A stretch of 64,000 nt of DNA, from contig BCIA01000002.1 of NCBI GenBank assembly GCA_001599815.1, positions 2,577,626 through 2,641,625 on the forward strand, given 5' to 3'. Origin of the DNA: Furcasterigmium furcatum. Its lineage: Eukaryota > Ascomycota > Sordariomycetes > Glomerellales > Plectosphaerellaceae. The first letter of the stretch is position 1. Every line of letters begins with the position of its first letter. Made by a program: the position numbers and the translations under genes. This document shows, piece after piece, positions 55,912 through 64,000 of this stretch. The notes under the pieces were generated by a model. That model was given only the letters and a program-made list of their open reading frames with translations. It had not been told where the DNA came from and searched no databases.

Positions 55912-57143
55912 ATGACGCCTCTCAACACCCGGTCCGAGGCCGCAGGCGATCGGTTTGTCTTCCCGCCAAACATTGCCGCGCCTGGCTGCCACGTATTGAC
56001 CGCAGCCGCCAGGTCCTTTAATATCATGTTCATCGGCGCAGGCGCCGTGGGATGCTTTTATGCCTCTCGCCTCCATCACGTTCGTCCTCCCGTGTACAAT
56101 GGCCGGGAGAGGCTTATTACTAACTCCCAGCTCTCCTCATGCAGCCGCATCGTGGTGTCCACGTTTCCCTAGTTGCTAGGTCAAACTACAGGGCCATTGC
56201 CGAGGCTGGGGTGAAGCTGGAGACACATTCCTTCGGCGAATACATCTTCAAGCCACACGCAGCCTTCCCCTCCGTCCCGGCGGCAGCGTCGGCTCCTTCA
56301 CAGGACCCTGGCGCACCTGGTGCCATATCATGGGATTACGTTTTCGTAACAACCAAGGCACTGCCCGACCGGTCAGACGAGTCGGCCACAATTGAGCCCC
56401 TGGTCGGACCAACGACCTGTATCGTACTCATCCAGAATGGCGTGGGTGTCGAGGAGCCCTTCCGGAGGCGTTTCCCCCACAACCCCATCGTCAGCGCCGT
56501 GACTATCATCAGCGCTGAGCAGACATCACCGGGAGTCATCCGACAGAACCGATGGACTCGCATTAGCATCGGCCCTCACACGGACGGCCTCGGCACTGGT
56601 GATGCCAAAGTTGGTCAAAGTGGCGCCGACGCAGTCGCGCAGCTGGGAATGTGGTGGGGTCCTGGCTGGGGAGGCATTCGAGACGTTGACGTCCATGACG
56701 AGGTCGGGCTGCAGACGGTGCGATGGCACAAGCTCTGCATCAACGCGGCGTTCAACCCGAGCGCCGTGCTCAGTGGTGGACGTGGTAATGCGGACATGGT
56801 CATGGACCCTGAGCTACGGGAGCACATCACGGGCATTATGGAGGAGATCCGGGAGGCGGTGCCGCGGGTGCTGGGGCGGCCCTTTCCGGAGAACATGGCG
56901 ACGCCAGAAAGGATTGTCAAGAGTACGGAGCGTAACACGGGAGCCAGGCCGAGCATGTTGCTCGACTGGGAGGCGGGTCGACCTCTTGAACTCGAGGTTA
57001 TCCTAGGCAATCCCGTGAGAATCGCGCGGTCCAAGGGTGTGGAGATGCCCAGGCTACAGAGCCTGTACGCCCTGCTGAAGAGTGCACAGCTGGTGAGAGA
57101 ACAGCGAGAGGAGAAGGGCAATGAGCGGCAGACGAAACTGTAG
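55912..57143 (+). CDS. 2-dehydropantoate 2-reductase (ketopantoate reductase)
   Basis: Exons 55912-56079 and 56145-57143 join in phase across a 65-nt intron (ACTAAC branch). The first exon ends in the nucleotide-binding strand MFIGAGAVGCFYASRL (GxGxxG), and exon 2 begins PHRGVHVSLVARSNY. The remaining signatures fit the ApbA/PanE family: DYVFVTTKALPD, IVLIQNGVG, the substrate-site WHKLCINAAFNP, and LLDWEAGRPLELEVILGNP near the C-terminus. The enzyme reduces ketopantoate to pantoate with NADPH in pantothenate and CoA synthesis; related fungal paralogues may use other keto-acids. The start at 55912 gives 388 residues; the internal ATG at 56026 would begin directly at the Rossmann strand (350 residues) and is a real alternative. 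Confidence 0.87.
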
Positions 57144-57536
57144 CCTCAGATTACATCCTGGTCGAACCAGATGTGTGCAGTACTTGGCAAGATGCAGAAT
57201 GAGGACCTATCATGATATACAGAGTAAGGATTTGCCTGGTGACGGAGCAGAGTCGGTCTATACTTGGGTGGGAGCGATAGACCACTGGTACGAGAAGATA
57301 GGAGCAATAAATCACTAGCATTCGACCAGTCCGGTTGATTTTTTGGGTCAAGGCTCAAAATCGCCCCGCCCTGATCGACTTTACTATACCTAGGTGGTAC
57401 CTTGAGTTAGGTACTAGGTAGGTAGTCCACCCAGGTACTGTACCTAAAAGTTGACGGCGGGGCACACCTGAATTCTGTCGTCCCAACAGCAATCATGACA
57501 GCGCCAGAACGTCGACGTTGACCCCATCACCACCTT
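57144..57536. other. Intergenic region upstream of uroporphyrinogen-III synthase
   Basis: 393 bp between two + strand genes. It carries the densest TACCTAGGTGGTACC / TTAGGTACTAGGTAGGTAG cluster in the window (57386-57445). No gene was supported. Confidence 0.5.
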
Positions 57537-58628
57537 ATGTCTGTCACATGCTCCATTAGCCAGGAAGGCCTGATTTTACGTCCTCCTCTTGATATGGCGT
57601 CAAACATGCGGCAGGGACATCCTGGCAGAACACCCGTGTTCCTGTTGAAGACAAAGTCAACCCCAGGCGATTCATACGAAGACCTCTTCAGAGACCCCAG
57701 TCACGAATATCCCTTCGAGCCTGTCTTCGTTCCGGTACTTCAGCACAAGTTCGACAATGCGAGTCTCGCCTCCGTAAATTCTGTGCTTCAGCAGGGCGGT
57801 GTGGGCCCCAGCCCGAATGCCTCCTTCGGCGGCATAATATTCACATCTCAGCGTGCGGTTGAGGCCTTCGTGAAGATTGTAGAGGACGGCCAGCAAGGTG
57901 AACAATTCAACGGCGTGCCAGTCGACTTTCGGACTACCGCCGGGCGCTCTCTTTCTTATCTGCCCGCAACATGCTAACCGACAGCAGACGCCGACACACA
58001 TTGGCCACATCTGAAGTCCGTCCCTGTATACAGCGTAGGGCCAGCGACAACTCGCGCACTCTCCGCCGTGCCATCATCGCCGCCCCTGGAAGTGTTCGGC
58101 TCACATACAGGCAACGGGGAGGCCCTTGCGGCTTTCATACTCGACCACTACAGCTCCATCTATCCCACCCGTGTCCCCAAGCCACCGCTACTGTTCCTCG
58201 TCGGCGAGCAGCGACGGGACATCATCCCCAAGACTCTCATGGACCCATCCCTCCCGGTAGACAGGCAGATCAAGGTGGTCGAGACGAGTGTCTACGGCAC
58301 TGGGTTGATGGAGACGTTCCCTGCGGACTTCGGCAGGGTATTGAGGGCCACCGCGTCCAAGCAGCTGAGATGGGTCGTCGTGTTCTCCCCGACAGGGTGT
58401 GAAGGCATGTTGAGGGCCCTAGGCCTCGTAGATGAAGCCACTGGGCGGGTGAAAGAGGGTGTGAATGGTGACAGGAGCAGGTCCACGTTCGTTGCCACCA
58501 TCGGTCCAACGACCAGGGACTATTTGAAGGCCACTTTTGGGTTTGATGCCGATGTCTCGGCCGACAAGCCGAGTCCCGAAGGCGTCATGGAGGCCATTGT
58601 GACTTTCACGAAAGGGCTTGGGGTATAA
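57537..58628 (+). CDS. HEM4: Uroporphyrinogen-III synthase (HEM4 type)
   Basis: Exons 57537-57897 and 57988-58628 give 333 residues across a 90-nt intron (donor GTGAAC, branch GCTAAC, acceptor GCAG). The two lobes of the fold are visible: VFLLKTKSTPGDSYEDLF and GGIIFTSQRAVEAF in the first, and VPVYSVGPATTRAL, LLFLVGEQRRDIIP, WVVVFSPTGCEGML and FVATIGPTTRDYL in the second. These match HemD/Hem4, which closes hydroxymethylbilane to uroporphyrinogen III with inversion of ring D in haem and sirohaem synthesis. The exact first residue is uncertain: an in-frame ATG at 57594 (MASNMRQGHP) is just as acceptable. Sequence conservation is naturally low in this family, yet the motif order is complete. 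Confidence 0.88.
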
Positions 58629-59843
58629 CCTCCGGTTTGACTGTCTCGGTGATCACAAGGGGAGGGCAGGGAATAAATCAGACGTCGACGCGGGGGATAT
58701 GCCCCCGAAAAGCTGGGGGGGAATGGGCAACACTGGTCGGCATCCGTGGCAGATAGTTACGTGGAGTAGCGACACCCATAGCAGCGTGACACACTCAGGG
58801 AGACGAAGGCGCGCCACTCATACGTACCGCCAGCCACCGGTTGCATGGGAGTTACACTAGGTACTAGACGGGACTATCAACACGTTGCTAAATCAATCCG
58901 CGACCATATGAGCGTGCGACAGGGTGACGCACTGAACTCAAGGCCCAAGAGCTTGCCATCGAAACGAATCTCCTGGGCGTCGCCCCGTCCCCGACACGGG
59001 GCACAATAAACGCACATTGCTGAAAAACACCATTCGGGGTCACTGGGCCCAGACGGATGATGTTGAGATGAATGTCGAAGATCTCTGCTAAGCACACACG
59101 GCTGCTCGGAAGGCCGTCCTTCTCTGTCGTGCGTTGCGAGATGTAGCTCGGCTGTGCCAACAGACAAGACGAGCCTCTCGGCACGGGCTTCGAGGCCGGA
59201 CCTGGAGTTGATGTCAAACCGAGAATCCATCTGCAGGCATCTCAGTCACTGCGAACGTGGCGCAGAGGCATCATTGACAACTTGCACTCGTCTCATAGAC
59301 GGATTGCCCAAGATGTTGGTTTGATTGGTCAATGAGACTATCCAACCCCTTTACGCGACAAATCCTTGTCTGACATCACCAATCGCGTGCAAAGCGCAAG
59401 AGAGGCACTGATTGGCTGCTGAGGCACAAAATGTCATGCTAGATTGGGCGCGAAAATTCGCGTCGGTGACGTGACGGACGTGACATACGCTTGACCGCGT
59501 CAGAAACCAATTTCCCGCCTGGTCCTCTCTCGATGCTCGCCACCACCATTGGACCAAGCAGCACGATCCTGCCCAGCGTCGCGCCGCAGGTGTCAGCCCG
59601 TTCCTAGATCCCGCCCCCATCACGTACGCCGGCCGTGACCAGTGAAGACCACCAAGAAAGCAAACATAAGGAAAAGACGTTCCAGGCAAACAGGGAACCA
59701 TAACGAGTAAGGAGGCAGAGTAGATTCTCGACATGAGACGCAGACCTTAGTTCGCACGAAAGTAAAACAAGGCTTGAGACGCCGGGGCACCCACCCAGAA
59801 TAGGAACACAAGTGAGAAAATTAAGACTTTGCGACGCGGCACC
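58629..59843. other. Convergent intergenic region
   Basis: 1.2 kb between the HEM4-type gene and the Whi5/Nrm1-type gene. Short ORFs on the minus strand (59230-58877 and 59734-59351) show no motif. No RNA gene or repeat was identified. Confidence 0.45.
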
Positions 59844-61014
59844 TCATAGAAGGGGGTCATCGAACGTGAGCCGCCTCCTGGCAATGCTGCGAGGAGTCTT
59901 GGCCGTAGAGAGGGACACGGGGGTTTTCCAGGGTTTCTGTGCCGGGCTTGGTGTGATGTTGACAAAGTCTGAGAAGTCAAAGCCTTGACCGGGCGTGTTG
60001 GGAAACAGATTGCCACCACCAGGAGTCGTCATGTGCGACGATGGAAGCGCCAAATCACGGTTGATCTTCGACGGGGGGGTAGAAGGAGGCTCCATCCTCG
60101 TACGAGTGGATGGCACGGCAGGCGAAGGCGAAGCCGCCAGATAGAGCAACAGATCTGCCCCTTCCTCTCCCGTCTTCGCGCCCTCGGCGCCAGTTGCCGC
60201 CTTGTCCTGGCGGCTAGGCAGCGCCTGATTGCGCATTGGAGGGGTAGTTGGTGGCGACGAGCGCGCGTTCCTCGCCGTGAAAGAATGAGTGGGTAGAAGG
60301 TCCTCGTCGTCGTCAGAAATCGAGCCCAGGTTAGGCGAGGTAAGATCTCGGGCGAAGCTCCGCGTGCTCTGGTACAGGGATACATCGGGGCCCGTGGAGG
60401 TGGTGAAGTGTTGCTGGCGCCTGGGCTTGATGGGCGAGGACTGAGCCAGCTGGTGGCTATCTTTCCAAGACGAGTATCCGTTGAAGGACTTGTGCGCCGT
60501 CGGCGATGACCGAAGCCGCTTGCTGGGGCTGGAGGAAATAGCATCGAAGGAGGCCACATAGGTCCGCTTGCGATGGCCGGTGCTGCCGTTACTAGAGCCG
60601 ATGGCATCGGAGAAAAGGGGTGCCTTGAGAGGAGAGCTCATGAGCGTCCTAGTGGGATACGGCAGGTCGGATGCGCTGGAAGACGAGTCCGACAGAACGT
60701 CTCCGTCACACAGCCTCTTGCGCCGCATCTCCTCCTCGAATTTGGGCTCGATAATGTCGAGGGTCAGGTCTTCCCAGCCGTGTTTGGTCTTGAACTGGGC
60801 AAGGGCAAGGCGATTCTGCAGTTTGCGGGCAATCTGTGGGCGTGCGAAGGAGTCAGCGCTCTGCTCTGGCCTTGTTCACGACAGGTAGTCGAGGTGTCGA
60901 GGGGGTTCGTTGATAGAGCATCCCTTGACTGACCTTGCTCATTTCCACCCTCTTCAGCACCTTATCCACAACCACGTCCGGCTGTTGTTTTAGAGGCGAC
61001 GACATGGTAGCCAT
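59844..61014 (-). CDS. Whi5/Nrm1-type cell-cycle transcription repressor
   Basis: Exons 61014-60934 and 60833-59844 (minus), separated by a 100-nt intron, give 356 residues. The join produces VEMSKIARKLQNRLALAQFK followed by TKHGWEDLTLD, the conserved helix region of the fungal Whi5/Nrm1 family. Downstream are SSPLKAPLFSD, many SP/TP sites suited to cyclin-dependent kinase (for example SSPSKRL, SSPIKPR, TTPPMR) and a C-terminal GFDFSDFVNITPSPAQ segment. Yeast Whi5 and Nrm1 bind SBF or MBF and repress G1/S genes until phosphorylated (Whi5) or at exit from G1 (Nrm1). Which of the two it resembles more cannot be decided here. The start is one of two nearby ATGs (61014 or 61005). Confidence 0.82.
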
Positions 61015-63740
61015 GCTGGCGCCGTGTGCTGTAGGTAGGTTGGTGTCTGTAATGGGGCCAATCCAGTTGCTTGGAGGATGGTGTCAAGCCAGACGAAGGG
61101 GACAGGACGAGGAGAATAGAGTATGAGCTGCTCTGATTGTAGTCTCGCTAGTCCTCCGTGGATGGCGTAGGCGCGATTGTGTGGGATGAATGAGAGGCGT
61201 AACCAACATGCAGTTGAGAATCCAGATATCACCAGGAGAGAGAGAGGAAAGAGCGAGGTTTGCGTGCATTGCGATTGGAGGTGGAGGCAAACCTGGAAGG
61301 CCTCTATAGCCGGCCCCCAGCTGGCCTCTACCGGCACCAGACGTTAGGAGCCAGGGGGTCGGGTGGGAGTTGTTCGGCGCTGAGAGCCAGGGGGACGAGC
61401 TCCAGTGGCAGGCCAACCAAACAAAGTAGGTAGGGTCCCCTCCAACTCGGGCAGCTGGCATTTGCTGCCGGCTAGCAGGGCAGAGAATGCCCATTCTTGC
61501 CTCCCTCATCTGATGACTGGAATGCTCAAGACAGATCTTCCATTGTCACCCAGGAATACTACCTCGAGAACAAGAGTGTTTATCGAAGGGATGAATATGT
61601 GCAGCTCCACAGGTGCATCGAGAGATCCTTACGAGGGCATCGTTGTAAGACCGCCCGACTTGACGGATTGACATCAAGCACTTCAGGAAGGTGGACAGTT
61701 GTTGCCACGGCCTTGACTCCCACCAAAACAATTGTGACAAACGACGGCCGGATACGAGCTTGGACGCATGTAGGTACCTATGTACCATCAGCCAATCCTT
61801 GGTTCGTTGATCCATGATAGGTAGGCGGATGACGGGGCATGTCGCTATCTGCAGGCCCCAAAGAGTGCTGGGACGACTGCCAATCGTGGGCACAACAGCC
61901 CGCCAGCCAGTCGTCAGCCCACGCTGGCAACTGGGAGCAGATCCAGCCCACCTCAGATGGCGAGGGAGCGGCCCAGGCACTGCTTGATTCTCGGCCCGAG
62001 TCCTTTGCTTGGATGAAACCTATGTAGAGTGCCCCGACTGGAGATGCGAGCTGAAATTGTCTCGAACAAAGAAGCCGCCACGGATGCCGCATGCAGGGCG
62101 GCCCCAGGGGAGAGGGAGGGCGGGATGTGAATCTCCCCATTACCTACCTTGCCTACTTGCTTACCTATCCACTCGGCGGCAGCACACTGCAGGAGGCGAC
62201 GGGAGAGCAAGCAGATCTCACTCAGCCTGGCACAAGTCCGTTCTCGAGCTCCGGGTTGACGGGGTTCGTCTACATACAGTACCGACCTACCCTAAGGAGG
62301 TAGTACTCGGTAGGCACGTTGGCACGTTGGCAAGGAAGGGATGTACTACCAGCAACAGTAGTCGAGGAGGTGGCAAGAAACAGGGTGAGGTTCACGGCTA
62401 ATAATAAGTAAGTAAGCCTCCGGCGGTCGGATTCACGCTGGCTCCCGGGGATCCGCAATTGCCATTGACCGATCTCGATCATTACGATCCATGGTGGATG
62501 GGTAATTTGACAGGAACCGCCCATGTACAGACGCAATTACCACTGCAAGGACCTTGGACGGCGCCCCTGTGCCTTGATGTTTCCCAACGCAGGTTCCACC
62601 CGAGCCCACTCTTGCCCCTCGCCCCTTGTCGTTTCGATTCTGCTGCCGCCATCCATCCCATGGCATTCACAGTTGCATCCGTCCGACATGTCGAATGGTC
62701 GACGTGTGTAAGGAGGCAGGTAGGCACTTTCTCCTTCAGCTTGCTAGCTAGCCTTTGGCCATCACGTCCCATCCTTTCCTCATCCGTCGCTGCTTCGTCC
62801 GTTTAGTACTAACTCGCTTTATTCTGTGCCTGCTACCATGTTGTTCGCTCAACCCTCGTCCGTCTAAACCTGGTAAGTCTCACCGGGGGTCCAGATCCAA
62901 GGCAAAACCCATGCTGCCGCACAGTCCACCTCCGTTGAAAGCTCCATTCATTCAGGCCTCATCTTCGTTATCGGTCTCGAATTTAAACCAAGGATCCGCG
63001 CGGTCTTTGCTCCGTTTCCCACCCACCGTCCATGAGATCGACGTCATAGACGAACTCCTCCTGTGAGGTTCATCTTTTTCACCACCCGCCCCTCCTCTCG
63101 CCTCCCATTTCCCGTCAATCTCCATCATTTGCTTCCTCCTTCTCGGTGCTGCTGTTCTGCTCGTCGTCTCGGCTTACGAACGACCGGCATCTGGCACCAA
63201 TTCACTCGCTAGACCCATCACCGCAAGGGTGAATACGAAAACAACCTTGCTCAATCTGTCCATCAGTCCACTCCACACCTCGCTCTGCCGGGCTACCTAT
63301 GTACAAGTACCAGAGCTGAGCACGAGCTTCATCAAGCTCCGTCCACTGGATCCGAGCGTCCTCGACTCGTCGCCACCACGTTCGTTCAAACCCGCATTTC
63401 TCTGTGTTCCATCGCCGGCGACCGTCCGAGCTGGCGATTGTTTGGTTCGAAACAAAACCCATACCCCAGTTTGCCTCCCAGACAGACACTGCCGTGTTAC
63501 CTTGGCCGATCGCCTTCGCCATCATCCCGCAGCATCGTTCTCGCCGCTTCGCGAGCCCGTGGCCCGTCCCAACTCAACTCGGCGCCTCCGAACTCAATTG
63601 GCCGCATTTGACCGTATTCCCAGACTTCCGTCTACCGGCTTGCACCGATTATTCGTCCTTGTCGACGACAAGCCACGGGTCCTCGCCCACAGTGACGGAA
63701 CCATCTCGACGGTACTGGCGGCCGGCCTCTGTCGCCTACC
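61015..63740. other. Divergent intergenic region with probable long leader
   Basis: 2.7 kb without a supported gene. Frames on both strands are short or low complexity. TAGGTACCTA-type words recur at 61769-61784, 61819-61826, 62140-62170 and 62276-62310. The last 700 bp are C-rich and probably form the promoter and 5' UTR of the gene starting at 63741; a 236-codon frame at 63229-63939 overlaps that gene's start in another frame and is rejected as coding. Confidence 0.45.
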
Positions 63741-64000
63741 ATGCCCTCATTCTTACGAGACCTGCGACGTCGCTCCAAGGCCAGCATTCGTTCCGAACGC
63801 TCTACAGAACGGCCAGTTGATCACAAACAACCTGTCGAGCCCTTTCGTCCTCCCGAGTTGCTTCGGTCGCCAGACCAGTACAACACCGACAGCTCCAGTG
63901 ATGCCAGCCGGGGAACGGTACCGACGACGGGCTCCATAACCCCCCCTTCGAATCATGGCTCCGATCCTGCTCTTGACATGCAGCTCCAGAAGGCTGCTGG
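63741..64000 (+). CDS. N-terminus of a protein starting MPSFLRDLRRRSKAS (partial)
   Basis: The first 86 codons of a gene cut by the window end. The start MPSFLRDLRRRS is a distinctive basic amphipathic segment, followed by Ser/Thr/Pro-rich sequence (RGTVPTTGSITPPSN, then DPALDMQLQKAA). From memory, this kind of N-terminus begins a large Pezizomycotina protein often annotated as a putative zinc metalloproteinase related to yeast YIL108W, but no catalytic residues are inside the window, so the product is left open. The ATG context (acc before ATG) and the conserved-looking start support this frame over the competing one at 63229-63939. Confidence 0.6.
   Translation, partial: MPSFLRDLRRRSKASIRSERSTERPVDHKQPVEPFRPPELLRSPDQYNTDSSSDASRGTVPTTGSITPPSNHGSDPALDMQLQKAA

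Noticed and set aside
63229..63939. 236-codon ORF on the + strand
   Set aside because: Low-complexity translation that overlaps, in another frame, the much more convincing MPSFLRDLRRRS start at 63741.
1..64000. tRNA, rRNA, CRISPR arrays or a secondary-metabolite cluster
   Set aside because: No convincing A/B-box pair with cloverleaf, rRNA block, spaced direct repeats or biosynthetic core enzyme was seen; absence of short tRNA genes cannot be guaranteed without a covariance-model search.

Overview
This window is nuclear DNA of a filamentous ascomycete (Pezizomycotina, most likely a Sordariomycete). The evidence is moderately GC-rich genes split by short introns (about 42-272 nt) with GTRNGT donors and CTAAC/CTGAC-like branch sites, fungal-only families (GDS1 winged helix, Zn2Cys6 and copper-fist regulators, DUF7918, Whi5/Nrm1), and an AT-rich block at the left edge that looks like repeat-induced point mutation (RIP) debris. 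No bacterial, viral, CRISPR, rRNA or tRNA gene was recognised. Gene models were built by hand: exon joins were chosen so that reading phase, splice signals and family sequence all agree. Quoted starts and stops are CDS limits.

Layout. 1-1330: AT-rich block with two arrays of one 13-bp repeat and a GC-rich remnant. 1489-6500: IMPACT-domain protein (+), GDS1-type winged-helix protein (+), Oms1-like mitochondrial methyltransferase (-). 7060-13788: NOT1, scaffold of CCR4-NOT (-). 14727-19513: F-BAR/SH3 cytokinesis protein and seipin (both +). 20242-34622 (all -): NUP98-NUP96 precursor, epsin, and a PHD-MYST histone acetyltransferase of the Sas3 type. 35256-42668: complex I MWFE-type subunit (+), Ncs6/Ctu1 (-), ribosomal protein eL8 (+), NTF2 (-), DUF7918 protein (-). 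43760-50317: small SET-domain protein (+), Zn2Cys6 regulator related to COL-26/RGT1 (+), copper-fist regulator (-). 50318-55911: a long gene-poor stretch with one weak candidate gene. 55912-61014: ketopantoate reductase (+), uroporphyrinogen-III synthase (+), Whi5/Nrm1-type repressor (-). 61015-64000: a long leader or intergenic stretch and the first 86 codons of a gene that runs off the window.

Most genes are independent housekeeping functions (mRNA decay and transcription, nuclear transport, endocytosis, lipid droplets, translation, respiration, haem and CoA precursors); there is no biosynthetic cluster. Loose themes are nucleocytoplasmic transport (NUP98-96 and NTF2), translation (Ncs6 and eL8 share a 348-bp divergent promoter) and nutrient-responsive regulation (COL-26-like and copper-fist genes converge on one another).

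The most interesting structure is at the exon level: a 4-nt micro-exon in the MWFE gene; ATG-only first coding exons in eL8 and (inferred) seipin; and four stop-free, multiple-of-three introns in NUP98-96, epsin and the PHD finger of the Sas3-type enzyme, which would insert residues rather than truncate if retained. No convincing new multi-gene system was found.
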